64,000 nt of DNA. It comes from Thermus thermophilus. Lineage in GTDB: Bacteria; Deinococcota; Deinococci; Deinococcales; Thermaceae. The stretch lies in NCBI RefSeq assembly GCF_019974155.1, contig NZ_AP025158.1, forward strand, positions 1,302,001 to 1,366,000, given 5' to 3'. A program made the translations under genes and the position numbers. This document shows positions 19,350 through 33,757 of the stretch, one piece after another (position 1 is the stretch's first letter; every line of letters begins with the position of its first letter). Below the pieces are notes generated by a model. It did not search any database. It was not told the DNA's origin and was given only the letters and a program-made list of their open reading frames with translations.

Positions 19350-20412
19350 CTGTGGGCTTGCCTAGTAAATTGCCTTGTACCCCGGAGGGGGCGGGAGAAG
19401 GGAGAGAAGAACCCTAAGGCCGTAGGCGATGAGCTCCAAAAGCGCCCGCGCCATGGCCGTCCAAGGCTTCCGCTCCCAAAGGTATCCCCCACCCAGCCGC
19501 GTCTTCATCCCCCCAAACACCCCCTCCACTACCCCGCGAAACCGGTACACCTCGGGGTCCCACCCCTCCCGCGCCCGCACCCGCGCCTCCTCCCTGGCCT
19601 CGCCCCCGCCCCGAAGCCGGATCACCGGCCGCACCCCCGCCTCCCCCAAAACCCCCCACACCTCCTTCCCGTCAAACCCCGCGTCCGCCAAAAGCCACCC
19701 CCGGGAAGGAGGAAACCGCTTCAAGATGTTCTCCTGACGGAGAAGCAACAGCACCTCCCCCCCAAGCCGGGGGTCCGGGGCGTAGCCCTCCCCCACCACT
19801 CCACCCCAGGGCCACAAGAGCCGCCTCTCCCTATCCCACCGCATCAGGGCCAGAAGCCGCGCGTGCCCCCGCACCCGCCGCACCTCCTTCCCCCGGCGGA
19901 AGCGGAGAAGCCGGCCCTTGCTCCGGTAGGCCAGCCCCGTGGTGTCCATGAGGTAGAGAGGGGGAAAGCGCCGCCAGGTGTGCCGGCGCCTCGTCCGAAG
20001 CCGCTTCGCCTTCCGGCGAGGACTCCGGGGCGAGATGGGCCTCCAGTTCCCGGGCAAGCCTCTCCAGGAGGGCCTCAAGGAGTTTGGGGTCCAGGTGGTG
20101 CACGGCGTAGCGGGCCAGGGACTGGTGGGAAGGGAAGGGGCCTTCCATGAGGTCCTGGAGTGAGGCCTCCGTCTCGCGGTAGGTGAGGCGGAAGAAGGCG
20201 CGGAAGAGAAGGAGGGCCAGGTAAAGGGCGTGGTCGTAGCGCCAGGGGCGGCCCCGCTTGCCCTTGGGGGTGGGAGGGGCCACCTCCCGGGCCAGGCGCA
20301 GGCAGTGTTCCAGGACCTCCTTGGGGCTTGCCTCCCGGCGAACGAAGCCGCGCTTGCCCATCAGGAGGGAGATATACACCCGTCCTCCTGACCTTTGCAA
20401 GGCAAGCCCAGG
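19350..20412 (-). mobile_element. IS5-like insertion sequence
   Basis: TGGGCTTGCCT at 19353-19363 is repeated in inverse orientation at 20400-20410, with partial matching on either side, giving an element of about 1.06 kb. No flanking direct repeat is visible, so a neighbouring deletion or recombination may have removed one side. The exact ends are uncertain by a few bases. It sits between the promoter region of the secreted-peptide gene and the end of the S58 peptidase gene. Confidence 0.7.
19362..20361 (-). CDS. IS5-like transposase in two frames
   Basis: Frame A (20361 to ~19965) has the N-terminal helix-turn-helix region: KGKRGRPWRYDHALYLALLL, YRETEASLQDLMEG and SHQSLARYAVHHLD. Frame B (to 19362) carries the DDE core: Asp in YLMDTTGLAYRSKGR, Asp in WLLADAGFDGKEVW and Glu in FRGVVEGVFGGMKTRLG. 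Frame B is +1 relative to A; the switch lies near 19980, around CTTTCCCCCTCT. IS5-type elements of the IS427 group use programmed frameshifting between two such frames, so this may be normal expression and not decay; a simple indel in the C-run is the alternative. Confidence 0.7.
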
Positions 20413-20426
20413 AAACTTTTATTCGG

Positions 20427-21413
20427 TCATCCTCCATTCTTATGCACAAGCTCCCGGTAGGCGGGCACCCCCGGCATCCCCTCCGCCAAGAGCACCCCCC
20501 GGGCGATGGCCCGGGAAAGCGCGTCGGCGACGTAGGCCCCAAGGCGCAAGAGGAGGAGGGGCTCCACCCCCCCTCCCTCCCCCAGGGCCAGGGCGAAGAC
20601 CAGGTCCCCGTCCAAAGGGGTGTGGGCGGGGCGGAGGGCCCGGGCGAGGCCGTCTTGGGCCATGATGGCGAGCCTTTTGGCCTGGGCCTTGGTGAGGGGG
20701 GCGTCCGTGGCCACCACCGCCAGGGTGGTGTGCTGGCCGAGGAGGAAGGGAAAGCGGTAGTCCTCGAGGCCTCCCCGGTAGCGGGAGAGGTCGGGGAGAA
20801 GCGCCCGCTCCTCCGGGGCGAGGAGGCCCTCGGCGTAGAGCCTCCCCGTGAGGGGGTCAAAGGGGCGGCCGAGGCTGTTCACCGCGGCGAGGGCCACCAC
20901 CCTAAACCCCTCCTCCAGGAGGTAGCCCGCAAGGCCAAACCCCCCCTTCACCCCGCCCGCCACGGCCCCCGTGCCCGCCCCCACGCTCCCCTCGGCCACC
21001 CCGCCCCCTGCGGCCAAGCAGGCCCCATACCCCGCCTCCGCCCCCGGGGGGCGGAAGACCTCCCCCCGCCCCAGGTCGTAAAGCACCGCGGCGGGCACGA
21101 TGGGCACCACCCCTGCGGGCGTGGGGAAGCCCTTTCCCCGCTCCCGGAGGTAGCGCACCACCCCGTCCGCGGCGGCGAGGCCCAAGGCGCTTCCCCCGGT
21201 GAGGAGGACCGCCTGGACCCGCTCCACGGTGTTCTCGGGGGCGAGGAGGTCCGTCTCTCGGGTGCCGGGGGCCGCCCCCCGCACGTCCACCGCCGCCACC
21301 GCCCCCTCCTCCACCAGGACCACGGTGCACCCGGTGCGGGCCTCCCGGTCCGTGAAGTGGCCCACCCGAAGCCCGGGAAGGAGGGCCCTTTCCCCCCAAA
21401 GCGCTTCCGCCAT
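20427..21413 (-). CDS. P1-family (S58, DmpA-like) peptidase
   Basis: The 328-residue protein belongs to the P1/S58 N-terminal-nucleophile family (DmpA aminopeptidase, NylC-like). Visible are the N-terminal GLRVGHFTDREARTGCTVVL, DVRGAAPGTRETDLL, LTGGSALGLAAADGVVRYL, the loop EGSVGAGTGAVAGG and, near the C-terminus, AVVATDAPLTKAQAKRLAIM. Members self-cleave and release N-terminal residues from peptides or beta-peptides. ATG 21413 is one of two divergent starts within 45 bases. The stop is 15 bases from the neighbouring IS. Confidence 0.8.
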   Translation of the reverse strand: MAEALWGERALLPGLRVGHFTDREARTGCTVVLVEEGAVAAVDVRGAAPGTRETDLLAPENTVERVQAVLLTGGSALGLAAADGVVRYLRERGKGFPTPAGVVPIVPAAVLYDLGRGEVFRPPGAEAGYGACLAAGGGVAEGSVGAGTGAVAGGVKGGFGLAGYLLEEGFRVVALAAVNSLGRPFDPLTGRLYAEGLLAPEERALLPDLSRYRGGLEDYRFPFLLGQHTTLAVVATDAPLTKAQAKRLAIMAQDGLARALRPAHTPLDGDLVFALALGEGGGVEPLLLLRLGAYVADALSRAIARGVLLAEGMPGVPAYRELVHKNGG

Positions 21414-21457
21414 GCGCCCAGTATGGGGTAGGCTAAGGGCCAGAGCAAGGAGGCGCC

Positions 21458-22515
21458 ATGTGGGAATACCTCATCCACGGCGAACCCACGCCTAAGCTCA
21501 AGCCTTTTTTGGAGGGCGTCGGCAAGGCCCTCGAGGCCCAAGGCTTCCGCCATAACCCCGAGTCCGAAGCCCCGAACCTCGTCCTCAACGCCATCACCCC
21601 GGAAAACCCCAAACCCTACCGCCGCAAGGCCCAGGCCACCTTCGTGGCCTCGGTCCTGGAGCTTCCCGAGTTCCCCCAAGACCCCTTGCGGGAGCTTTAC
21701 CCCTACCTGGTCCGGGCGCTCTCCAACGTCCTTTTGGCCTACGTGCCGGGCCAGGGCGTCAAGTTCCTCACCCTGGAGCTCGGCCACTACGGGGAGCCCG
21801 AGGGGGAGGGGTTCTACGAGCGGGTGGCGGCCCGCCTAAGGCCCATCGCCTGCAGCCGCCTCGTCATCAACAACATCTTTGAGCCGGACCTCGAGCCCGA
21901 GCTCTGGCAGGGGGACGAGCTCACGGAGAGCATGTACCGGGCGGGGAAGAAGCTCAAGGAGTGGGACCTCCTCCCCGCCCCCTTCCCCATTGAGGAGATC
22001 CTCTCCCCCGAGGACCTGAGGCACGTGAAGAGGCTCTACGGGATCGGGGGGCTCTCCTACGGCAACCTCTCCGTGCGCAAAGACGAGAAGCGCTTCTGGA
22101 TGTCGGCAAGCGGGGTGGACAAGGCGAACCTCCGGGAGATCGGCCGGGACATCCTCATGGTCAAGGACTACGACCCCAAGAGGAACGCCATCCTCCTCTC
22201 CGTCCCCCCCCACGTGGAGCCGAGGCGGGTGAGCGTGGACGCCATTGAGCACTGGATGATCTACCGGGAGCACCCCGAGGTGGGGGCCATCCTCCACGTA
22301 CACGCCTGGATGGAGGGCGTGCCCGCCACCCCCTTCAACTACCCCTGCGGCACGTATGAACTCGCCCAGGCGGTGGCGGAGAAGGTGCGCCAAGCCCCCG
22401 ACCCCGCCCGGGCCGTGGTGGGCCTTAAGAACCACGGCCTCACCATCACCGGAAGGAGCCTGGACGAGATCCTGGAGCGCATAGAGGGCAAGCTCATCCG
22501 CACCGTGCCCATGGC

Positions 22516-22519
<4 letters not shown>
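21458..22519 (+). CDS. Class II aldolase/adducin-family protein with N-terminal extra domain
   Basis: In this 353-residue protein residues ~1-150 form a domain I do not recognise (MWEYLIHGEPTPKLKPFLEG, with VLELPEFPQDPLRELYPYL). The C-terminal ~200 residues are a class II aldolase/adducin domain with zinc-type ligands: GGLSYGNLSVRKDEKRFW, FWMSASGVDKANL, the His pair in ILHVHAWMEGV and His in VGLKNHGLTITGRSLDE. Family members cleave or form sugar phosphates (fuculose, rhamnulose, ribulose types). AAGGAGG precedes the ATG. The stop overlaps the next start (ATGA), and dehydrogenase and SDR genes follow, suggesting a sugar or polyol pathway. Confidence 0.78.
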
Positions 22520-24313
<1,794 letters not shown>

Positions 24314-24322
24314 GGTGGAGGC

Positions 24323-24733
24323 ATGGTGCCGCCCAAGCTCAAGCAGGCCCTGGAGCTTTTCAAAAGCCTTCCCAAGGAGCTCCGCTCCCAGGTGCTCCTG
24401 GAGTACGCGGCCAAGGTCCCCCCGCCCCCGCCCGGGGTGGAGCTGGAGAGGGTCCACGAGTGCCAGACGCCCTTCTTCGTCCACGCCGACGTGGAGGGGG
24501 GGAAGGTGCGCCTCTACTTCCACGTCCCCGACGAGGCCCCCACGGTCAAGGCCTTCGCCGGCCTTCTCCGGGAGGGCCTCGAGGGGGAAAGCCCCGAGGC
24601 CGTCCTGGAGGTGCCCCCGGGCTTCTACCGGGGCTACGGCCTGGAGGAGTTCTTCACCCCCTTGCGCCTGCGGGGCCTGGAGGCGGCCCTCCTCCGGCTC
24701 CAGGCCCAGGTGCGCAAGGCCTTGACCTCCTAG
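24323..24733 (+). CDS. sufE: SufE-family iron-sulfur assembly protein
   Basis: The 136-residue protein matches SufE: KQALELFKSLPKELRSQVLL, the key Cys in RVHECQTPFFVHADVEGG (persulfide acceptor), VKAFAGLLREGLEGESPEAVL and the C-terminal RLRGLEAALLRLQAQVRKAL. SufE takes sulfur from the cysteine desulfurase SufS and stimulates Fe-S cluster assembly on SufBCD; those genes are not here. It starts 9 bases after the SDR. The promoter of the SAM riboswitch overlaps its last codons. Confidence 0.85.
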   Translation: MVPPKLKQALELFKSLPKELRSQVLLEYAAKVPPPPPGVELERVHECQTPFFVHADVEGGKVRLYFHVPDEAPTVKAFAGLLREGLEGESPEAVLEVPPGFYRGYGLEEFFTPLRLRGLEAALLRLQAQVRKALTS

Positions 24734-24750
24734 GCCGGAAGGGCTACACT
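24722..24750 (+). promoter_or_regulatory. Promoter of the met leader
   Basis: TTGACC (24722-24727) and TACACT (24745-24750) are separated by 17 bases and lie 41 bases before the SAM aptamer. Confidence 0.7.
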
Positions 24751-24790
24751 TGGGGCTAACCGCGCCGGGGCGCGGCGAAAACCAGCCCGT

Positions 24791-24929
24791 TCTCTTATCC
24801 AGAGCGGTGGAGGGTACGGCCCTGTGAAGCCGCGGCAACCTCCCGCCCCTTCCGTTGCATGGCCGGATGCGGGCGGGGCTGGTGCCAACGCCGGCCCGGG
24901 CGGGGGAAACGCCCGGGGACGATAAGAGA
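24791..24929 (+). promoter_or_regulatory. SAM-I (S-box) riboswitch
   Basis: All S-box landmarks are present in order: CTCTTATC (24792-24799) pairs with GATAAGAG (24921-24928) as P1; AGAGCGGTGGAGGG; GGCCCTGTGAAGCCGCGGCA with following ACC; and GGTGCCAACGCC. When S-adenosylmethionine binds, the P1 helix is stabilised and the downstream terminator can fold. The natural target is the metY-metX operon. Confidence 0.95.
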
Positions 24930-24951
24930 GGGGGGTAAGCGCCACGCCCAA

Positions 24952-24995
24952 CCCCTTCTTGGCGAGAGAACGGACGCCGGGAAGGGGCTTTTTTT
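24952..24995 (+). terminator. Riboswitch expression-platform terminator
   Basis: CCCCTTCTTGGC and GCCGGGAAGGGG form the stem, followed by C and seven T residues. The arm GAAGGGGC can alternatively pair with GCCCCTTC at 24997-25004 beyond the T-run. Confidence 0.85.
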
Positions 24996-25076
24996 GGCCC
25001 CTTCAAGGTTACGCCCCCGCGTGACCCAAATGCCCCTGGCCGGGACTTTGGAAAGGAGGCCAAGGATGAGGTTTGA

Positions 25077-28609
<3,533 letters not shown>

Positions 28610-28618
28610 ACTGGGGCC

Positions 28619-29530
28619 GTGGCGGAGATCCGCGTGGGCACGGCCAGCTGGACCGACCCCACCCTCCTCGCCTCCGGCTGGTACCCCCCTGGGGTGAGGA
28701 ACCATCCGGAGAAGCGCCTCCGCTACTACGCCCAGCACTTTGACACCGTGGAGGTGGACAGCACCTTCTACGCCCTGCCCCGCCTCGAGGTGGTGGAGAA
28801 GTGGGCGGAAAGGACCCCCGAAGGCTTCCTCTTCCACGTCAAGGCCTTCTCCGCCTTCACCGGGCACGGGCTGGAGGCGGACGCCCTCCCCAAGGACCTC
28901 AAGGCCCTCCTGCCCCGCCAGGAGGGGCACCTGGCCCAGCGGGAGGTGCCGGAAGAGGTGGTGGAGGAGGCCTGGCGGCGCTTCTTCGGGGCGCTAAGGC
29001 CCCTGGAAATGGCGGGAAAGCTTGGCTACCTCCACTTCGGCCTTCCCCCCTGGACCGAGCCCAAGCCCAGGAGCTTCCGCTACCTGGAGCGCCTGGCAGA
29101 AAGGACCCAGGGGTACCTGGTGGCGGTGGAGTTCCGCAACCCCAAGTGGTACACCGCCTGGGGCTTCGTGAAGCGGGAGCTAAAGCGGCTTGGCCTCGTC
29201 CACGTGAGCGTGGACGCCCCGCCCCACCCCGAGGCCCCGCCCAGGGTCTTAGAGCCCACCCACCCCGTGGCCGTCCTCCGCTGCCACGGGAGGAACGCCG
29301 AGGCCTGGAAGGGCCCCCACACGAAACCCTACGAGCGCTTCAACTGGCGCTACTCCGAGGAGGAGCTTCGGGACCTGGCGGAGGCCACCCACACCCTGGC
29401 CGCGCAGGCGGAAAGGGTCTTCGTCATCTTCAACAACAACTACGGCACCCAAGGGGTGGAGGCCGCTTTGGGACTCAAGCGCCTTCTGGGTCTTGGGAAG
29501 CCTCCCTGGACCGAAGGGCCGTTTTATTAG
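28619..29530 (+). CDS. DUF72-family protein
   Basis: The 303-residue protein is a clear DUF72 member (TIM-barrel-like): VGTASWTDPTLLASGWYPPG, YYAQHFDTVEVDSTFYALP, FLFHVKAFSAFTGHG, LVAVEFRNPKWYT and the C-terminal FVIFNNNYGTQGVEAA. DUF72 proteins occur widely in bacteria; no reaction is established to my knowledge. The start is GTG 28619, 9 bases after the metX stop, so it may belong to the met transcript. Confidence 0.8.
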   Translation: MAEIRVGTASWTDPTLLASGWYPPGVRNHPEKRLRYYAQHFDTVEVDSTFYALPRLEVVEKWAERTPEGFLFHVKAFSAFTGHGLEADALPKDLKALLPRQEGHLAQREVPEEVVEEAWRRFFGALRPLEMAGKLGYLHFGLPPWTEPKPRSFRYLERLAERTQGYLVAVEFRNPKWYTAWGFVKRELKRLGLVHVSVDAPPHPEAPPRVLEPTHPVAVLRCHGRNAEAWKGPHTKPYERFNWRYSEEELRDLAEATHTLAAQAERVFVIFNNNYGTQGVEAALGLKRLLGLGKPPWTEGPFY

Positions 29531-29582
29531 ACCAAGTACAGGACATTTGTCCTCTGAACCACTGCTTAGACTTCTTTATCGT

Positions 29583-30296
29583 ATGGAGCTGGGTTTGCTT
29601 TCGGAAAAAGGAAACTTTTCCAGGGAAAATGATCCCTTTATCTGGGATCCAATGAAGGAAAGTCTAGAAGGGGCTTGCAAGCGGCTTCTCGCCCTTTACG
29701 ACCGCGTTCTTCTTTTGATGACCCGCCCCCCCTTCGGCGCCCACCTGGCCCTGGCGGAAGCCCTTCGGGAACGGTACCCAGGACGCCTCCTCCTCCACGC
29801 CACCCCCCTCTTCGGCCCGGGGCTCCAGGCCCTGCACGAACGGGCCGAGGAACTCCTCGGCAAGGCGGAGCCGGAAGACGTGCTCGCCGAGCTACGGCGA
29901 ATGGAACGGGAAGGCCGCCTATACCTGGCCTCCGCCGATCCCGAGGCCCTAGGACGCCAAGGCTGGCTTCCCCCGGGAGGAAAGTTGGTCATGCGCCTGG
30001 GCTTCCACGCCCTCTTCGCCCTAGAAGGCGAGCGCTTCCGCCTACCCCCCTTGCCCGTGCCGGAAGGCCAGGTTCCCGCCGCCTTCGCGGAGTTCTGGGG
30101 GCGGGCCTTCGCCGGAAGACCCGTCCGGGCCTACCTCAATCTGGGCAAGGCCACACCCCCCTCCTGGCGAAGGGCCTTGGAGGAGGGACTCAAGGCCCAC
30201 CTTGCCCTGCAGAAGGCGCGCCTCTCTCCCATGCCCCAGGACCTACAGGAACGGATCGGGGCGAAGAGCCTCCTGGGGTTCGCCTATCCGCTTTAG
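29583..30296 (+). CDS. Hypothetical protein
   Basis: A ~237-residue frame I do not recognise. From about residue 24 the composition is typical for Thermus (LLALYDRVLLLMTRPPFGAH, LGKAEPEDVLAELRRMEREG, WLPPGGKLVMRLGFHALFAL), while the first 70 bases are AT-rich. ATG 29583 or ATG 29652 may be the true start; neither has a strong ribosome site. No membrane segment or signal peptide. It converges with, and its stop overlaps, the next gene by 4 bases. Confidence 0.55.
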   Translation: MELGLLSEKGNFSRENDPFIWDPMKESLEGACKRLLALYDRVLLLMTRPPFGAHLALAEALRERYPGRLLLHATPLFGPGLQALHERAEELLGKAEPEDVLAELRRMEREGRLYLASADPEALGRQGWLPPGGKLVMRLGFHALFALEGERFRLPPLPVPEGQVPAAFAEFWGRAFAGRPVRAYLNLGKATPPSWRRALEEGLKAHLALQKARLSPMPQDLQERIGAKSLLGFAYPL

Positions 30297-31486
30297 GGGA
30301 GAAGGTCCAAAAGCCCCCCGTAGAGGGTGAAGGCCTTGAGCTCGTCCACCTCCTCCCCGTTCCACACGAAGGCCACGCAGTAGCGGCTTTCGCCGCGGGA
30401 AAGGCCGTGAACCAGGCTCAGCACCCCGGGCCTAAAGCCCCCCTTGTAGGCCACCCGGTCCCAGCGGAAGGCGGCCACCCCGGGGTTGATGCCCATGAGG
30501 GGAAGGTCGGCCACCTTCCCCATCCAGCGGCAGAGCTCCCTCGGGGTAAAGCGCCAGTCCGCCTCGGGCGGCCAGTCCCCTGGGTCTAAAGGCAGGTCCG
30601 TCACCGAGGGCAGGCCCCGGGCCCTCAGGGCCTCCAGGGCCTGGCGCTTGGCCTCCAGGTCCCCGTCCCGGAAGGCCGCCAAGAGGTCCCGGTTGCCCCG
30701 GGCGGCGAGGCCGAAGGCCTCCCCGGTGGTGAGGAAGGGGCGGTTGCGGGGGGAGAGGGCCTCGAGGCGCTCCCGCCCGAGGAGGGCGATGAGGGCGTCC
30801 GTGGCGGTGTTGTCGGAGAGGGAGATCATGAGGGCCGCCAGGGTGTGGAGGGTCAAGGGGCTTCCTTCCGGCCAGCCCTGGAGCAAACCGGAAGGCAGGC
30901 TCTTCCAAGCCTCCTCCAGGCGGACCACCTCGTCCCACGCCCGCCTCCCCGCCTCCACCTCCTCGCGCAAGGCGGCGAGGACCAAGAGCTTGAAGGCCGA
31001 GGCCACGGCCAAAGGCGTGTCCTCCTCCAGGGCCAAGACGGGCCTCCCGTCCTGCTCCACCCATAGCCCCACCCGTCCCGGGAGGGCCCGGAAGGCCTCC
31101 AGGGCCTCCTCGAGGCTTCCCAGCTTGGCCACGGGGGGCTCAAAGAAGAGGCCCGCGATGCGCCCCTCCCGGTCCAGGCCGATGCGGGCGGGCACGTACC
31201 CCCGCTCAAGCTCCAAGAGGTACCTCCCCGGCTCCAGGAGCTGCGCCCCTTTGAGTTCTCCCAGGTTGGCCTTCAGCTGGGCCACGATGACCGCCACCTG
31301 GGCCGCGGGCACCTGGGCCAGGAAGCCCGGAGCGAAGGCCTCCTCGCGGACCCCCTCCGTGAAGAGGCGAAAGAGCACCACCGCCCCCTGTTCCAGCCTC
31401 CCCCCCATGGGGTCCCCAAGCCCCTCCGCCCCGCCGAACCCGCCCAGGAGGGCGAGAAACCCACAAAAAAGCTGTTTAATCCTCAT
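30293..31486 (-). CDS. Class A beta-lactamase-like serine hydrolase
   Basis: The 397-residue protein starts with a signal peptide (RIKQLFCGFLALLGGFGGAE). An N-terminal ~130-residue domain (with KANLGELKGAQLLEPGRYLL, possibly a gating or binding domain) precedes a class A beta-lactamase-fold domain with Ser-x-x-Lys in AVASAFKLLVLAAL, Ser-Asp-Asn in MISLSDNTATDALIALL and Lys-Gly-Gly in VAYKGGFRPG. The family includes penicillin-binding enzymes and lactamases. Whether this one hydrolyses lactams cannot be told. It follows the gamma-glutamyltransferase gene on the same strand by 9 bases. Confidence 0.82.
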   Translation of the reverse strand: MRIKQLFCGFLALLGGFGGAEGLGDPMGGRLEQGAVVLFRLFTEGVREEAFAPGFLAQVPAAQVAVIVAQLKANLGELKGAQLLEPGRYLLELERGYVPARIGLDREGRIAGLFFEPPVAKLGSLEEALEAFRALPGRVGLWVEQDGRPVLALEEDTPLAVASAFKLLVLAALREEVEAGRRAWDEVVRLEEAWKSLPSGLLQGWPEGSPLTLHTLAALMISLSDNTATDALIALLGRERLEALSPRNRPFLTTGEAFGLAARGNRDLLAAFRDGDLEAKRQALEALRARGLPSVTDLPLDPGDWPPEADWRFTPRELCRWMGKVADLPLMGINPGVAAFRWDRVAYKGGFRPGVLSLVHGLSRGESRYCVAFVWNGEEVDELKAFTLYGGLLDLLP

Positions 31487-31495
31487 GGCTCCAGG

Positions 31496-33070
31496 CTACC
31501 ACGCCAGGGCGAGCCCCTCGGCCCGGGGGTCGCTCGCCCCCACGAGGGCCTCCCCAAGACGGAAGACCGCCTGCCCCCGCCCGAAGAGGCCGTACTCCGC
31601 CTCGTAGCGCACCCTATGCCCGAGGTCCCGCAGGAAAAGCGCCGTGGCCTGAGGGATGCCGGGCTCAAAGAGCACCTCGTCCCCCGGCACCACCTGCCAG
31701 CGGGGCCGGTCCAGGGCCGCCTGGGGGTTCAGGCCGAAGTCCGCCAGGCCCACCACCACCTGGACGTGCCCCTGGGGCTGCATGAACCCCCCCATGACCC
31801 CGAAGGGCCCAAGGGGCTTCCCCTCCCGGGTGAGGAAGCCCGGAATGATGGTGTGGAAGGGCCTCTTTCCCGGCCCCACCCGGTTCGGGTGCCCCTCCTC
31901 CAGGGAAAACCCCAGGCCCCGGTTGTGCAGGGCGATCCCCGTCCCCGGCACCAAAACCCCGGAGCCGAACCCCTGGTAGTTGGACTGGATGAGGGAGACC
32001 ATCACCTCCCCGTCCGCCGCCGCGAGGTAGACCGTCCCCTCGGGGCGGAGGCCGGGAAGGACCCGGGGAAGGGCCCTTTCCCCGATGAGCCTCCGCCTCT
32101 CCGCCGCATAGGCCTTGGAGAGGAAGGCCTCGGGGGCAAGCTCCATGTGCCGCGGGTCGGCCACGAAGCGGTAGGTGTCCGCCAGGGCGAGGCGCATGGC
32201 CTCAATCTGGAGGTGGTAGCTCCAGGGGTCTTCCGGCCTCAGGTCAAACCCCTCCAAAAGGTTCAGGGCGAGGAGGACCGCCACCCCCTGGCCGTTTGGG
32301 GGAAGCTCCCAGACGGTGAGCCCCTTGTACTCCGTGGAAAGGGGCGTCACCCACTCCGGGGCGTGGGCCTCGAGGTCCTCCCGGGTGAGGAGCCCCCCCG
32401 TGGCCTCGCTGAAGCGGAGGAGGGCCTCGGCCAAGGCCCCCCGGTAAAGGCTTTCCCCATAGGACTCGGCGATCTCCTTAAGGGTCTTGGCGTGGAGGGG
32501 GCTTCGCCACACCTCTCCCGCCCTTGGGGCCCTCCCCCCGGGGAAGAAGACCTCCTTGAAAGCCCTAAACTCCGGCCCCTCCAAGGGGAGGAAAACGCTT
32601 TCCGCCCGCCGCCAGCTCCTCGCCGTCTCCGGCCCCACGGGGAAGCCCTCCTCGGCGTAGCGGATGGCGGGGGCGAGGACCTCGGCGAAGGGGAGCCTGC
32701 CCCAGCGTTCGTGCAGGGCCCGCCACCCCGAGACCGCCCCAGGCACGGTCACGGGAAGCCACCCCCGCTCCGGCATCCTCCCGGGAAGCCTCTCCGGGGT
32801 GAGGGCCATGGGGCTTTTCCCGGAGGCATTGAGGCCGTGGAGGGTTCCGTCCCACACCAGGGCGAAGAGGTCCCCCCCGATCCCGTTGGAGGTGGGCTCC
32901 ACCACGGTGAGGCAGGCGGCCATGGCAAGGGCGGCGTCCACGGCGCTTCCCCCCTTTTGGAGCGTCTCCATCCCCGCCAGGGCCGCCAAGGGCTGGCTCG
33001 TGGCCACCGCGCCCCGCCTCCCCAAGACCACGTGGCGGCGGGAGGGGTAGGGGTAGTGGGTGAGGTCCAT
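31496..33070 (-). CDS. ggt: Gamma-glutamyltransferase
   Basis: The 524-residue protein has the GGT order: AVATSQPLAALAGMETLQKG, VEPTSNGIGGDLFALVWDG, a linker with the expected autocleavage/nucleophile Thr in EGTVYLAAADGEVMVSLIQS, and SNYQGFGSGVLVPGTGIALHNR followed by GKRPFHTIIPGFL. No signal peptide is seen, so it is probably cytoplasmic, as in several thermophile homologs. Family members transfer or hydrolyse gamma-glutamyl groups. The -10 TAGCAT lies 6 bases before ATG 33070, sharing a 23-base gap with the divergent regulator gene. Confidence 0.9.
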   Translation of the reverse strand: MDLTHYPYPSRRHVVLGRRGAVATSQPLAALAGMETLQKGGSAVDAALAMAACLTVVEPTSNGIGGDLFALVWDGTLHGLNASGKSPMALTPERLPGRMPERGWLPVTVPGAVSGWRALHERWGRLPFAEVLAPAIRYAEEGFPVGPETARSWRRAESVFLPLEGPEFRAFKEVFFPGGRAPRAGEVWRSPLHAKTLKEIAESYGESLYRGALAEALLRFSEATGGLLTREDLEAHAPEWVTPLSTEYKGLTVWELPPNGQGVAVLLALNLLEGFDLRPEDPWSYHLQIEAMRLALADTYRFVADPRHMELAPEAFLSKAYAAERRRLIGERALPRVLPGLRPEGTVYLAAADGEVMVSLIQSNYQGFGSGVLVPGTGIALHNRGLGFSLEEGHPNRVGPGKRPFHTIIPGFLTREGKPLGPFGVMGGFMQPQGHVQVVVGLADFGLNPQAALDRPRWQVVPGDEVLFEPGIPQATALFLRDLGHRVRYEAEYGLFGRGQAVFRLGEALVGASDPRAEGLALAW

Positions 33071-33093
33071 GCTTCCATGCTACCTTTAGGGGG
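33071..33093. promoter_or_regulatory. Divergent leaderless promoters (ggt and DtxR-type regulator)
   Basis: The 23-base gap contains the minus-strand -10 TAGCAT (33082-33077) and a plus-strand -10-like TACCTT (33081-33086), overlapping by two bases, each 6-7 bases from its ATG. Confidence 0.5.
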
Positions 33094-33753
33094 ATGGCGA
33101 GGCCGCCCCTCACCGAGGCCCAGGAGGATTACCTAAAGCACCTCTTCCTTCTGGAGGAGGCCCTCGGGGGGCCCGTCCCCACCCAGGCCCTGGCGGAGCG
33201 CCTCTCGGTCAAGCCGCCTTCCGTCACGGAGATGCTGAAGAAGCTCAAGGCCCTGGGCCTTCTGGAACACGAGCCCTACCGGGGGGCCCGGCTCACGGAG
33301 CGGGGGCGGAGGGTGGCCCTCGAGGTCCTGCGCCACCACCGCCTCCTCGAGGCCTACCTCCACCAGGCCCTGGGCTACGGCTGGGAGGAGGTCCACCAGG
33401 AGGCGGAGAGGCTGGAGCACGTGATCAGCGAGGATCTGGAGGAAAGGATCGCCGAGTACCTGGGCCACCCCCCCTTTGACCCCCACGGGGACCCCATCCC
33501 CACCAAGGACCTGGCCCTTCCCTCCTCCCAGGCCCTCCCCCTCACCGAGGCCCCCCTGGGGCGGGCCCGGGTGGCCCGCGCCCTGGCCCAGGACCGGGGC
33601 ACCCTGAACCTCCTCGCCCGGCTCGGCCTGGTGCCGGGAAGGCCCCTCCGGGTCCTGGAGAAGGGCGAGGGGGTGCGGGTGGAGGTGGCGGGGGAGGTCT
33701 ACCTCCTGCCCCGGGCCCTCGCCCAGGCGGTGGGGGTGGAGCCTTTAGGCTAG
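33094..33753 (+). CDS. DtxR/MntR-family metal-dependent regulator
   Basis: The 219-residue protein has an N-terminal winged helix ([40 protein letters not shown]), the metal-binding dimerisation domain ([51 protein letters not shown]) and a C-terminal SH3-like FeoA domain ([20 protein letters not shown]). Such proteins repress iron or manganese uptake genes when the metal is bound. No obvious target is adjacent; the divergent ggt may share the promoter gap. A truncated aldolase gene follows. Confidence 0.88.
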   Translation: MARPPLTEAQEDYLKHLFLLEEALGGPVPTQALAERLSVKPPSVTEMLKKLKALGLLEHEPYRGARLTERGRRVALEVLRHHRLLEAYLHQALGYGWEEVHQEAERLEHVISEDLEERIAEYLGHPPFDPHGDPIPTKDLALPSSQALPLTEAPLGRARVARALAQDRGTLNLLARLGLVPGRPLRVLEKGEGVRVEVAGEVYLLPRALAQAVGVEPLG

Positions 33754-33757
33754 GGGC

